64,000 nt of DNA from Imbricaverruca yamaguchii (Eukaryota; Arthropoda; Thecostraca; Neoverrucidae), in assembly GCA_034440575.1 (NCBI GenBank), contig JAOTOL010001481.1, forward strand, positions 842,001-906,000, given 5' to 3'. The translations under genes were made by a program, and so were the position numbers. The notes beneath the pieces were generated by a model that had not been told where the DNA came from, made no database searches, and worked only from the letters and a program-made list of their open reading frames with translations. Positions within the stretch are counted from its first letter, which is position 1. Every line of letters begins with the position of its first letter. Below, in pieces: positions 49,555-61,871 of the stretch.

Positions 49555-49985
49555 GCCCCTGTCAGGGCGTCAGAACCGACACCAGCACCGGAAACGGACC
49601 ACTTCGGGCTCCTGTCAGGGCGTCAGAACCGGCACCTGCACCGGTAACGGACCACTGCGGGCCCCCTGTGGCCTCCTGTCAGGGCGCCGGCACCGACACC
49701 GGCACCGGTAACGGACCACTTCGGGCTCCTGTCAGGGCGTCAGAACCGGCACCTGCACCGGTAACGGACCACTGCGAGCCCCCTGTGGCCTCCTGTCAGG
49801 GAGCCGGCACCGACACCAGCACCGGTAACGGACCACTTCGGGCTCCTGTGGCCTCCTGTCAGGGCGCCGGCACCGACACCGGCACCGGTAACGGACCACT
49901 GCGGGCCCCTGTCAGGGCGTCAGAACCGGCACCTGCACCGGTAACGAACCACTGTGGGCCCTTGTCAGGGCGCCGACACCACCGA
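49555..49985. repeat. 53/64-bp minisatellite, about 7-8 copies
   Basis: The unit contains CCTGTCAGGGCG, with the odd-centred palindrome CCCTGTCAGGG in some copies, then a GCACCGGTAACGG block. Some units carry an extra 10-11 bp (TGGCCTCCTG), giving two unit lengths. Confidence 0.9.
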
Positions 49986-50735
49986 CAGTACTATACTGTC
50001 ATGTAGTACCATAAGACAGACTGTCGGACGTGGCTCCCGAAAACTAGGTGTGATCGCATGAGTAACAAAAATGGACATCGCTTTTGCTACCGTGACGTCG
50101 ATATTGAGTCCGGATGTTCACACGCGTAGGAAGATATTTGCTTTCAAAACGAGCGTGGGTGTGATGAAATTATCTCCATACTGTAAGTGCCAAACGCATT
50201 GGTAACCTTCCTCAATTAATTCCAGGACTCGTAGTCCTGCTACAAAGCTCAATTGATGCGCTAACAAAGCGATCGGATTTCACTGCGCACGGGGTTGATA
50301 CTGGGGTAGGAGATGCTAACCACCAAACGGCTATCGCTGCGGAATAATTTAATTTTTGCATAACACGTAAACACGTGAACACGTAATGTTCAGTAAACTT
50401 TGTTCACGAACAACGTTATTAGCAAAAAGGAATCATGCAAAAAGAAATACACCGTTAAGAGGCTCTTACCGTTGTGCTATGAGATCCTTACAAGGGTGCT
50501 ATGAGGTCCTTACCATTGTTTCACTGCCTGCTGGAATTCACCCGAATTAGAGTTAGTGTTTCCAATTTACATTTTGATTGGCTGTACCATGATTGGCACA
50601 GATGCTAGCAGCAAGATGTCCTCTTTCTCACATTATCCTGTTATATCCTTCTGTTATTATATTATTCTCTAGTTATCTCGTTGTCTCGTTGTTTGTCTTA
50701 CACTCTACCTCTGTTTTCTCGCTCTCACTATCTTT
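49986..50735. other. No gene recognised
   Basis: AT-rich, with a short cluster of ACACGTGA words near 50367-50382. Confidence 0.5.
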
Positions 50736-50767
50736 CCCCCCCCCCTTTTTTTCCCCCCCCCCCCTTT

Positions 50768-50826
<59 letters not shown>
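50736..50826. repeat. Homopyrimidine tract: C/T runs then (CT)n
   Basis: Two blocks of about ten C and about eight T, followed by about 30 CT repeats. Some 90 bp of almost pure pyrimidine on the plus strand, prone to triplex (H-DNA) formation. Confidence 0.96.
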
Positions 50827-50834
<8 letters not shown>

Positions 50835-50929
50835 TTGCGTGCCTATGTGTGCACGTGTATGTGCCTGTGTTCGGATACCATGCCCGTCAGCAGGACGCGT
50901 CCCCCTCACCCCCTCTCCCCCGCCGCTCG

Positions 50930-51330
50930 CGCCGAGGACGAACCAATCGTAGCGCGGTCATTCAAAATCACGCGGCCGCTAAATTATTAACAGCTCGCGG
51001 CCAAATCAGAGCCGTGCCGGCCGCGTTCGCGTGCACCGTTGGCCGGCCGTGGATGTGAGGGCCTCTCCCGGGCGTGCATCGGCCGCCGGCCGGCTGCCCG
51101 GTGAGCTCCATCCGGCCCATCGCCGCCTCTCGCCCCCGTGCACGGCCGCTCATTAAACTTGCATGGCTGCTGTCGCGGCACAAAGCCGCGCCGCCGCCGG
51201 CGCGTGATTGCGCCGACAATTAGCTCGGGATAACACAGCCGGCGGCCGCGCGCGCAAAAAGCGCGCGTCGTTGCCGTGCGGCGGTTTGAAACGGCGGCCG
51301 CTGACCACGACCCCTTCGCCCTCTTCGTCC
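50930..51330. promoter_or_regulatory. GC-rich island, candidate regulatory module
   Basis: CpG-dense with embedded AT words CTAAATTATTAA (about 50979), CATTAAACTTG (about 51151), ACAATTAG (about 51216) and GGATAACA (about 51227). A typical mix of GC-rich DNA with homeodomain-type cores. Regulatory role inferred. Confidence 0.35.
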
Positions 51331-53730
51331 CTTCGGCACAGCGCGAGGTTGCTTCGCATGGGTGTCGTTTCGTTTTTTTCTGGGGAGGGGGATATTACGC
51401 TATTGCTAGTTTCCTATATCAACCAATTGCATGAGTGACACACCATTCGCTTGTCCACCTGTACCCACGTGGAAGAAGAAAACATTGGATAATAGTCTAA
51501 TGGCTCACATATACTGTCCATTCAAATAGTCTATTCCCTCGAATAAGAAAGCAGCGAGGTAACATGATAAAAGTACATTGTGCGTGAACACTCAGCTACT
51601 TATTTGATATCACCTATCAGTAGAGCCTAACCACGGATATGTCAATGCATGGCGTGGCTGAGAGGAACGATAGGAATCATGAAACATTCCGGACAAAATT
51701 TGCCACCGAAGCTGTTTCTTTCTAGCATAAATTATTATTTGTGATGAAACTGATATGAGAGATGACTAGGACCTTCTTAAACTTCGAGCCTCTGTTGTGA
51801 AGGTTTAAAAAATGTCATGTGAAGAAATTATCACGTAGAAAGCGGAATCAATCTCATCGAATCACATTCACACCAGTTCGTTTGCCGATATCTAAAGTTT
51901 CAGGAAATTCTTATTTCTATATGCCCCTGAGGATCATGGCTGGATGGAAGGCTCAAAATTGGTGTGCCGATTGATTTATCTTCCGATGCATAACGAGCTG
52001 TATTTTGTACGAGGTTCAGCTAAACCGAGAGAGAAATGACAAGGACAGAAACAACCGCCAGCCAGCCCTTTCGCATGTGAAGGCTGACGTAACTCGTCCG
52101 TTGAGTGCTACACTCGTGCACAGTTAATGTGCGTACATTAGTACGGAAACAGCTCGTAACAGCATCCACGACATGTGAAGCATCACAGCTGAGACAGGCC
52201 GCAGGTCTCAGGCAAGCGACATGGCCTGTGACATCATAACATTGCGAATAACTTCAGCACTTTCGTAGCATGTTTGTGTTATGAATTGGCCTCGGACATG
52301 CAACATTCTGCTAGATCTAGCGGAAGTTACTTCTCTCCGCACTTAGTGAGTCAGAACTACATTTCAGGTAGAAAATACGTAGTGCATGTCTGGTCTTGTG
52401 CCAAAATTTCTTCGTTAGGAACCTAAATCTCCTTCCTGGCATGGAATCCTGGTATAATATACTAGGAACGGAATAAGGGTTCTTTACAGAGCATTTGTCA
52501 CTGGGCCATGCATGCAGTGAAAACAGTGTCTGTCAGCAACCGTCATAATGCTGCTTCACGCCATGAAACCATCCCTGGAAGGTCTGAAAACACCTTCATT
52601 TCTGCAGATAAGCAGATGAGGGAGGCAGGCATAAAGTCCATCAGGCCACCATTTGCATGCATGGCTCTGTCTGTTGCCACAAGTCAAGAATTGTCTAATA
52701 TAAAGCTATAAACTGTTCAGACTTAATAAGAGTCACAAGGGCTGATCAAACTTAAGTCTGTAAAGGGAAGATGCCATAACCCCGGAAAAAGACACTCATC
52801 ACCCTTACCAACACCACATCCATAGTTCCAAGCAATATATTCACCAACATCCTACGCACCCATCAATGTCTAGATTCAGTAACATTTGCTAAGTTTGATA
52901 GACATGTCATACTCTCCCTGGCGATGCCCGTTGTTTCAATCTAGCATGCACCGTCATTTATACTACTCAGCTCTTGGAGAGCCAGTGATTCGCCACGAGT
53001 AAACCAACCTGGTCTGGTGGCGTGGCATGAGGTAGCGTGTGACGTGTGCCGCTATCCAATCGTGCTCCATATGCTCAGCGTTCAGCTACTGGACTCGGTG
53101 GGGACAATTAACTCAACACATACTTCAGTACTCAGGACGACTTGTTATAAAAAAGAGTATAAATTATGCTGCGCTATCCACGGTGGCAAATTGCAGCACG
53201 AAAGCTGCCTGCGGCAATCTTTCTAATGGAGCACAATTCCAAGCTTTATTAAACTAGGGCTTCAACACACTAAGGGAAGCTAATTGGGCCATTATTACTT
53301 TAATATATTGTACGATGATATAGAGCCTTGTGCTGCATTGTTCTGTGGCATCGTAATGGAGCCCAGAACGGTGTGCAACAGTTATGACTACAATCGTCCT
53401 GAATTTGCTACATGCTTCTTGAAATACCATCAAACTTCCAAATGACGTCAATCGGAAGAACAAGTGGGCGCTAGCAGACTGGTCGGCAGCTTGTAGGCGT
53501 GTTACTGGCGGCTGATGTAGCACCGATGATGCGACTGGTTAGCATTCATTCGTGGGTGCTCCTGTGGCTTATACTGCTGAAGCGGCACATGGATGCCGAC
53601 ATGACCTGACCAACAAGGGACAGGTAATTACGAGCAAACAAGCAAACACTAACGTCGAGGACATGCATCGTTAAATGAAAAAAATAAATAAGTAAATAAG
53701 GAAGTGACCTCTGCCCACCTCAGAACCTCT
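51331..53730. other. No gene recognised
   Basis: 2.4 kb of AT-rich DNA with no coding, RNA or repeat signature beyond an A-rich AAATAAATAAG stretch at about 53680. Confidence 0.5.
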
Positions 53731-53739
53731 CCGTGCTCT

Positions 53740-54360
53740 CACCCCAGGGGTTCGGAGAGGGAGGGGACGGGGAGGGGCAGGAGGCTACACGCTCCGCTGC
53801 GCGCCGCCTCACCGCAGGAAGCAACCCTTTGCCGGGCATTGTGGCGCGAACGCCTCTAATTCGGCGACAATGCGTCGCGAGCTCCGCTAATGGCGCGGCG
53901 GCGGCAGAGCCGGCGCCGTCCGGAAGCGGCCGGAAGACCGGGGCGCGCACGTGTGCCCGGCCGGCGCCCGGGGCCATTGTGGCCGGCCGCGGCGGGATGC
54001 ATTAGCGCCGCGACAGAGCCGCACGCCGGGCGCCCAGTTTATTCGCCGGCCCGACGACGGGCTCCGCGGCCGAGCGACGCGCCGGCCGTCGCGCGCACGG
54101 GCCTCGTCGGCGGGCGGCAACACGTCGCCGCCGACGCTCGCGCGCTGATGGTAGGGGGAAACGATCAAATGCACTTGCCAGTCTGCTAATGTCAACCGTA
54201 TGGAAAACTGAATTAGCCGCTGTCGTGAGTGACGCTCCCCCGGCGAGGCGGCGATACTGTGGCGCGCGCGGCGCAGGGGAGCGGCCAGTTAATCAACTGC
54301 TCGTGGGAAGCCTCGTTTGATGTCGGCCGGCGATCGTGACGAGTTGTTTGTTCCACCTTG
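53740..54360. promoter_or_regulatory. GC-rich island with Sox, homeodomain and E-box words
   Basis: CpG-dense. It contains CATTGTGG twice (about 53838 and 53975; Sox-type ACAATG on the minus strand), GCTAATGG (about 53886), CACTTG (about 54172), GAATTAGC (about 54210), and GTTAATCAACTG (about 54288) joining a homeodomain word to an E-box. No protein motif visible. Candidate enhancer. Confidence 0.4.
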
Positions 54361-57300
54361 AGAGTCGCTGATACTAGGCGTCCCAGACGCTCGTTTGTCG
54401 CTACACTCATGGGTGTTCATCATCATCATCATCATAACGTTTATTGCAATCATTTTACAGTTCTATTGGACATTCTCTCAGAGTGGTGCAGAAGCACTAG
54501 GTGCTTAAATCATGGCATCTATCTGAAGCTGTGGATTGACATTGTAGCAAAACTTAAGCATTAGCACACTCTTCTCAATCTGATATTTTCTGACATATCC
54601 CTAACCGCCGACGGCACAGATCACCAGTGAAGCCACCGCCCAATCCAGCATGGGTCGCGACCCAAATTTAGTGCAACTTTAGGCCAATTAACTGGTGTTA
54701 CTTTGTGAAGAAACGAGTTGGGGGAGGGGAATTAGCGGGCAATTGATGCTATTCATGGCATTTTTCTCCGGAGAGAGCTGCCATTGGCTGAGGAAAAAAA
54801 TCTCCTTGCGTGTGTGTGTCAGGGGGACTCGAGCATTCCTGAAGGGCACCTCGATAAGCTCGGTGACTAAGCTTCGGTCTGATTGGGTGGGCCAAATCAA
54901 TGCTAGTTGTAGGGGGATAACTGACCCCAGCTACCCCCTTACCGCATACAAAATGCTACCACTGGGTGTGTCATGGATGGTTATTGATCGATGGTGGTCG
55001 GTAACACACTTTAGCACGGTGTCTCTTACGGTGCATCGATATAGCTAACAGGCGCTGCATAGCCCATGCAGTTGATGCGCCCCTAAACCCCGATAAAACA
55101 ACGACATAGCCAGCATCAGAACAGACCATGCTGCCTTGGTACTCAGTCCCCCACCCCGCGACAGGCTGAGGATCGGGCCCGGTCGTCCCGCCAGAGATCG
55201 CGCATCTGGGCAGGCTGAACAGCCTTGTGGAGCAGCCTTGCGCTTCTGTCGGTCTGCAGCGATCATTGTTAGTTCCCGCGCAAATCTACAATGATGACGA
55301 TGGAAGCTAATTGACATGACGACGCACTCAAAATTAATCATGGTTGACGACAGAAGTTCATAGTTGACGACCGTGTGGACAGACGTTCGTAGCGCCACCG
55401 GCCCATTTGGTGGATGAGTCTGAAGCTACAGATGTGTGGTTCTCTTATGCACCCAAGCCCCTGGTCACAAGCGGTGTAGGTATGCTAATTGTGTCGTATC
55501 TTCAAAACTTCATAACATTGGCTCAGAGCAAATGTATTTTGTCTGAGGAGATAAATATATTCTGCATCAAACTAGCTCGTCTCATTATTTCCGCGTAAAA
55601 ATTATAGCGTCATTTTCGCCAACGAATCATCGAAAACTGCGAATGCATTGTGGACTTCGGCGCCCCGCTATAGGAACGGTCGGCCGTTCACAAGTAATTA
55701 CACAAACAGAAGTGCAATAATTGCAGAAACATTATCAAGATTGATATTAACTGGGTTCTACAGGTATATATCTTAGTCTGCATTTGGCAAAGAAAACATG
55801 GCGTCACCATGCATAGGTATGCGCAGGAGTGGCACTGGGGGCATGTGCCCCTGTCCATGGAAAGCCCATCTAGCAGGGAACGGCGCCCTTTCGGGAAGGG
55901 CGAAGTGCATCCCCTCTCCCCGCTCAACGTTTTTAACCAAAAATGCCGTTTTGGGAAAAGGCGTTTTTGAGACGAAAATTCAGTATGCTCAAATGCATCC
56001 CCACCCCGCTCTTCCCCCTCCCGCTCGATAAATTTGTGACAACGAATGTCCCTCCATGGATATGTGCTCCCTCTTATGAACACTTCTGAATCCGCGCCTG
56101 TCTCCTTGCATATATGGTGCTTACATGTGACAAGACAATGTGCCTGGCTATAGGACGGCTGACAAGCCGGCTGTCGGAACTAAAACCTTCCAAAAAGACT
56201 TAAATGGGAGATAAAGACAAGACGCCACCAGGGAGGGGACAGGGAGCCTTCCTCAATCGTCTTGGACTACTCGGTGATGTTGACATTTTGTGGATGTCCC
56301 AGTTTCTCAGATCCTGGGGCTGGAACACCCCGTCAGATGAAGGGTGACTTAAAACCCGCCCGGGTGGGATTCCATAAGGATCTTACTATGCAGATCTTCG
56401 CTGAGAAGTTACTCTGGTGATGCTGGCATGTATGTCAACAAATTAGTTAAGTAGTAAACCATAAATATTAAATGGCAAGCAAAAATTATCAAACATTTGA
56501 TTTGCAACGCAATGGCATGTACTGGAAGTATTTCTCTTTTTATTTGCAATTGATATTTAGTCAAAGACAAAACGTAGAAGCATCAACTTCGATCTCTTTT
56601 TATTAGACATGGACATTTGCTCGCTCGTCCAAACTGAGTGACGGATCCACCAATATCTATAGTGACGGGACCATGGTCGGTGAAACACTACCTTGTACCG
56701 CACAATGCCGGGGTGAAGTATGCTCAAACATGCAAAAGTTGTGTAACAAGCGCTTCTGCGTTCGATATTGCATGCGACCTCGTCTGGACATCAACTATTG
56801 TATATGCATGTGTTGTCAGCTACATTGAAGATATACTGCACTTCAGTTGTCAAATCTTCCGCCTTTAACTGTCCTTGTCATGCTACTATTAGAGCCTGAA
56901 GTAATCCACAACCGAGATTTTCCCTCTTGGTACCATGAACATGCAGTTCCAGATGCTGCAAAATTGGGCTCGCCAATAGGGTATTTCAGCCGAATGGTAA
57001 ACAAATCATCAGTGGAAACAGCTGTGTCCAGTTAAAATTCGCATCAACTTATCAACTAAACAAAATTCCACACATGTGTTGGGAAAAAGCAAATTGGCAA
57101 AACACAAGTATGACTAACTTGAGGTAGAGGTAGGCCACAAATCTGATCCATTTGGGTGGAAAAATCTTGTCGTGGGTCTTCTAAGACAACGTATAATGGT
57201 TTACCTGTTGCGGTAGTTGATTGTTGGAAACTTTTGGAGAGCTTTTTTAAGCCATTTTGTAAAGTATTTTGTTAAAGAAACTTGCTGACGTTCGCTGTCA

Positions 57301-57474
57301 CCAGAACATGACCACAGACCATAAGTAAAAACCATTGATAAAACCATAAGTACAGACCATTGATAAAACTGTGCAGTTCTCAATCACTTGCATTGCAATA
57401 TTACGTCTCATAGATTAATGAAAATTAAAGTACCTGCTTAGTGAAATAACCAGCACATTCATTAGACTTGAGAG
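54361..57474. other. No gene recognised
   Basis: A (CAT)6 run lies at about 54418-54436. A short internal similarity at about 55905 and 55995 (AAATGCATCCCCACCCCGCT-like) suggests an old transposon fragment. Otherwise no signal over 3 kb. Confidence 0.45.
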
Positions 57475-57640
57475 GGGACGAGTAGTCTAGGGGAACGTTG
57501 CTCGTCTCATAATCGAAAGGTGGTGGGTTCGAGTCTCACATGTCGCTACTCTTCGCCCGCGACCAATCGGCGTGAGAAATTGGTGACGCTACATGACTCA
57601 ACGGTCGATGTGTCGTAAACCAATAACCAACGAAGAGCTT
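57475..57640 (+). mobile_element. SINE with tRNA-Met-like head and family-B-like tail
   Basis: Head GGGGACGAGTAGTCTAGGGG, anticodon region CTCGTCTCATAATCGAAAGG (CAT anticodon as in elongator tRNA-Met) and box B GGGTTCGAGTC. The tail ends TGTGTCGTAAACCAATAACC, closely resembling the 3' end of family B (TGTCGTGAACCA...AATAAAC). Imperfect AG(A/C)(C/T)TTGAGA flanks could be a decayed target-site duplication. Confidence 0.8.
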
Positions 57641-57807
57641 TGAGATGTCCAGGTATTATATGGTAGAGTTATTTGAGTAACTGTGATGATCACGCACGAA
57701 ACAAGACTGCGCTTTGCTGTGCTCACGATGTGCTAGAACATGTTTGGTTCAATATTTCAGTTGGTTGGTTGTTTTGGATAAAAGCATCTTCATTCAGCTA
57801 TGGGAAA

Positions 57808-58072
57808 TTGTCTGTTTGTTTATTTGGTGGTTTACGACGCACTTTATGTACAATTACGGCTAATGGAGAGGTGGAAGAGTTAACTTTTAGGGGTTCCGGA
57901 CCATGGCGGTCATTTGCGCCGCCTTTAATGCGAGTTGGCTAATGGAACCGCCCACACTGTTTCGCCGGTGGGCCGCGTGATGGTGAAATGTCCCAAGCGG
58001 TGCGGGTGTTGAGCTAGGGATCTCCGGATCCAGGCCTCAACATCTAAGCCACTTAGCCATCCCAGCCTCTAC
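57808..58072 (-). mobile_element. tRNA-derived SINE, family B, copy 3, with internal duplication
   Basis: Minus-strand order as at 30138-30346 (tail at 57808, head near 58060). The GCTAATGG block occurs twice (about 57860 and 57937), enclosing about 80 bp of extra sequence. The tRNA-like head is diverged (GGCTAAGTGGCTTAGATG) and no clear target-site duplication is seen. Confidence 0.85.
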
Positions 58073-58219
58073 CCCCAGCTCGGGCCGAAACTGAGATGAA
58101 AAAGGTGAAAATAGTACCGAGAGAAGGATAAATAGGATGGCGCGCGGGGCGGAGCAAGATTACTGGATGCGGTATGACTTTCAGTCAACACTGCCAGCTC
58201 AACCCACGTACTGTGTGGT

Positions 58220-58336
58220 ATTGCGTGAGATGAAATGTACGACCCTCAATATACCAGGAGGTGCTGAGATGCTGAGGTGCTGATGTGCTCAGCACCTCCT
58301 GGTATATTGAGGGTCGTACATTTCGTCTCACGCAAT
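58220..58336. repeat. Near-perfect 49-bp inverted repeat (117-bp hairpin)
   Basis: Left arm 58220-58268 and right arm 58288-58336 are complementary at 48 of 49 positions around a 19-nt loop. The single mismatch is a G-U pair if the plus strand is RNA. The 12-bp direct repeat TACTGTGTGGTA lies at 58209-58220 and at 58383-58394. It could be a foldback/MITE-like element, an inverted duplication, or a hairpin-RNA locus. Confidence 0.9.
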
Positions 58337-58559
58337 GTCTAAAACCCAGGAGCACTTAAGAGCCGTTCTTCGTTGCATTAAATACTGTGTGGTACACCAA
58401 CGCCGTGACCCCACACAAGCTGCCGCTACACCCACGCCATGCCCTTTCGAGCTTCGATTCAGGAGAAACCGGTGTCGGCCCGGCCCCCCACCGATCCACC
58501 AAAGCAAATCCGAACCCCATTACTGGCTACCGTTCCACAGATCTCATTGATAAAACAAA

Positions 58560-58950
58560 CGGAACATCTGCCGGCCGGGAGCGCTGCACCATAACTCGCG
58601 GCGCGTAATCACCGCCCGACGAGCCGATAACGGCGCGGCAGCTGACCTGCCGCCGCGAGCCAACCGAGACGGGCCGGCCGGCTGCCGTGCAGTTCAGACG
58701 CCCGTCCACAGGTGGCAGCACACGGCGGTTTACCCGCCGTCGCGCGGCGTTCGGCTGGCGCCGCCGCTCGGCCAGTGCCGGCACTGCTGACTGAGCCGGC
58801 AGCCAGCCGCAGACGTGGCGCGCCCGTCTGCCGCCTCGCGCGCCGGCTGCACAGACTGCCGGTAACCACGTGCGAAGATGCCGCCGCTGCGCCGCAGCAG
58901 AATAGCACCATATCGAATCTGAGCCGAGCGCCAACCGGTGCATGCCGCCA
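58560..58950. promoter_or_regulatory. GC-rich island, candidate regulatory module
   Basis: CpG-dense, with GCGTAATCACC (about 58605) and AACCACGTGCG (about 58863). Minus and plus frames of 70-180 codons are composition-driven. Confidence 0.3.
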
Positions 58951-59479
58951 TCGGTGATATCTCCGGGCGAAGGACAAGAGATAGTTGTACCTATTTGCAA
59001 TTATTACTTTACCTACATTCCCTAGTATTGATTCCCGCAAGAACTGACAATCTGTCCGGCGAGTCATATAATTATACGGTGGCGCTGTCAACATCCAGAT
59101 GGGCGATTGACTTACGAGTATGCATTTAGTACGCGAGTGCACATTGGTTTTACATCATCAGCGTGGGAGCAGGGAGTATGGGCCCTTCCCCATTCACGCT
59201 TGATGCTGCCAGCAATGACGGCTCCCCCCAATATTGTCTTGCTTCTTCTTCGAAGGAAAAGGTTAGCAAGGTGGCCGAGTAATGTTTCAGTGAATTAAGA
59301 CACATGTGAGTGACACGAAACTGCTTCCTATTTAAGCAAAGCTACTATTCCGATTAAAAAAGTATTTCAATACGCCACAAATTGACAAATATTTACAGTT
59401 ACAACTGACTTAACGAGTAGAACTTTGTTTTCGGGATGTACGCTTCTCAAGACTCCGCTCAAGATCTGTTGCTCGTGTC
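58951..59479. other. No gene recognised
   Basis: AT-rich, no signal. Confidence 0.5.
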
Positions 59480-59606
59480 AGCCCATGTCGTCCTATACCC
59501 ATGTTGACCCGAGGTGGGCACATGTCGGCCCATGTTAGTCCCATTTGTGTCCATGTTGCCCATGTTGACCCGATGTCGGCCCATGTTAGCCCGAGGTGGG
59601 CATGTT
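59480..59606. repeat. Irregular repeat of GCCCATGTTGACCCGA-like words
   Basis: GCCCATGT occurs five or more times at irregular 10-30 bp spacing, with GACCCGA/TGGGCA variants. A degenerate tandem array. Confidence 0.7.
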
Positions 59607-60554
59607 AGACGGCACTCATGTGAAACCCGAGAAAACCATCCTTAACCGTTGAGAGCAACGAAACACTCAATGATGAGTCGTCAGTGGCAGAGTTGGCTTT
59701 TTCCGAGCACTTGAGCATCCACAATAATTCCCCAGCATCTTCGACAATAATTGAGCTGAGCGATTTGGCCGACCACAGCAAACTAGAACATTCGACTTCC
59801 GAACGGTACAATCACGCTTCAGCACAAATGTGCAATTGTTAGAACTCTTGCGAATGGTTCACGCCAAAGGACAGGAAACTCCAACGTTCATGAAGTTGTC
59901 TTGGCTTTGCACATAATTCGCGTACTGATTAGAAGTGAACACAGGACAAACAAACCTCCTGCATGTGAGAATCAGTAAGCAATCGATATATTATAATGGA
60001 TTCAATGGCTCAGCCGTAGGCTGGCTGAGACTGAAGTGAAGGACTGTGGTGGCAAAAAGACTGCAGGGTTCAGCGGTGTACCACGTAAGGCTGTGTGTAG
60101 CTGATCAACAGTGTGCATCTACTCGGTGCAATTTGCATCAGCAGTTTTAGTGGTGGGCTCAAAATATGTTATACATCAAAATAAATAGCTTGCAACTCTG
60201 AAACCTGCATCCGTCAGGTAGCATGACCAGTTGCCATCTAGTCGCCAAGGTGGGTAAACTTAAATGCAAAATGCGGAGACAAAAGTATCCGCGACTCTCC
60301 CCAACAACCACAAACCTGGACGTTGAAGCGAAACTGTGCTTGTGGATGCGCCAAATTAAACTGATCGCGCCAAATGCCGCGCGTTGATCTGACTGACGCC
60401 AAACGTCGACGTTGACCTTAGCCTTGCGCACTTTTGCTATAAATAGACGGTTGCTGTTTGCACCGGCGGAGGGGAAATGCCGGTGAATGAAGCAACCGAT
60501 AGTTCAATATCGTGTCGCTTATGCAAGAGTAGGCTGCTATATAGATCACATTTC
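59607..60554. other. No gene recognised
   Basis: AT-rich; no coding signal. A palindrome-like GCCAAATGCCGC/CGCCAAACGTCG patch near 60360-60410. Confidence 0.45.
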
Positions 60555-60895
60555 AGTCCCGCCGGCCGCGATGTAGGAGGCTGACAATGTCTTCCACTGG
60601 TACGTTATATATACCACAGTGCAGTCCCTCAGCCGCGATATAGGAGATAGGCAATGTCTTCCACTGGTAAGTTATATATACCACAGTGCAGTCCCTCAGC
60701 CGCGATATAGGAGATAGGCAATGTCTTCCACTGGTACGTTATATATACCACAGTGCAGTCCCTCAGCCGCGATATAGGAGGTAGGCAAGGTCTTCCACTG
60801 GTAAGCCGCTGACTACACAGCGGATTGCTCTGGAGATCACAGTCCAATCCCAGAGCCGCGAGGCAGCAGGTAGGCAGGGTCTTCCACTGGTACGC
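60555..60895. repeat. 67-bp tandem repeat, about 4.5 copies
   Basis: GTCTTCCACTGGTA occurs at 60589, 60656, 60723 and 60790 (exact 67-bp spacing) and again at 60879 (89-bp spacing, diverged). The middle copies are almost identical. Alternate copies read GGTAAG and GGTACG after CCACT, a 5' splice-site-like word on the plus strand. Confidence 0.93.
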
Positions 60896-61059
60896 CGCCG
60901 ATTAATCAATAAGTCAGGACACAGTCGTGCCGTCCCGTCAGCTGTTGATCCCAGCCGTCGCGGACTGCACTCCGAACCGGCACCAACCCCACGGCCAGTG
61001 TGCACTTGCAGATGAGACAAGTGGGCGCACATCAGGCGTCCGTGCATCCCCGCGTGTCC

Positions 61060-61150
61060 GGTCCTGTTATGTGTGTGTGCGGGGGGCTGTACGTGTGACG
61101 TGTGCATGTCTGTCTGTGTGTGTGTGTGTGTGTCGAGGTTTGTGTGTGTC
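61060..61150. repeat. Short GT microsatellite patches
   Basis: Two GT-rich runs (about 61068-61080 and 61112-61132) separated by GC-rich DNA. Confidence 0.85.
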
Positions 61151-61869
61151 GGGCAGGAAGTTTGCGTCGGTGGGCTCTAACTGGCCGATCAAACAGACAC
61201 CGCCGGTCGACGCCGGATGTCGGAAGCCGACCCGAACGGGCCCGACGGGAAGTCGCCGCCCGCTCGTCAAATCTTATCACTCGCGCCGCCCGTCGGCCGG
61301 TGTGACGTCACCAATGGCAGCGTTCCGGGGGCGTGTGAGGTCATGGTCGACACCGGCAGAATTCACGGGTGTCGCCGGTGTCGCTGGTGTCGCCGGTACT
61401 GGTAACATGAAACATGAAACAGTCGCGGCGCAGTCGACAGTGCGCTGTTGGTATGGAATAGTAGGGTGACAGAACAGAATGAGCTCCGTCCCTCTGCCGG
61501 CCGTTCAACAACAAGCGTGCGGCTGGCAGAATGTCTTAGTCATGGCTGTTCATCGGAGTTCTTAGTGCAACAACTTAAGCTGGGTCCCATAGGAACAAAA
61601 ATGTAGAGTTCATTTTATTTTCGTGAACCAAAAAAATGGATTCTCCATAATACGAAGTTTGTCTGAGGCCTGTCGAATTATAACAAATCTCAGCATCGCA
61701 AACTGCATCACCGTTTGCACACGCGCGCCCTGGAGGGCCTCGGAAAATTACGCGCACTGGAGAGGGGGAAGGATTCCGCCCCCCTAAGATCTCGGCTCCT
61801 ACTGAGGCTAGAGCAACGAAATTCGCCGGGTGGATGGGCACGATAGTACAATCTACTGTGTGCAAATGT
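61151..61869. other. No gene recognised
   Basis: GC-rich to about 61400 with a GTCGCCGGTGTCGCTGGTGT repeat at about 61370, then AT-richer. No supported gene. Confidence 0.45.
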
Positions 61870-61871
61870 CA

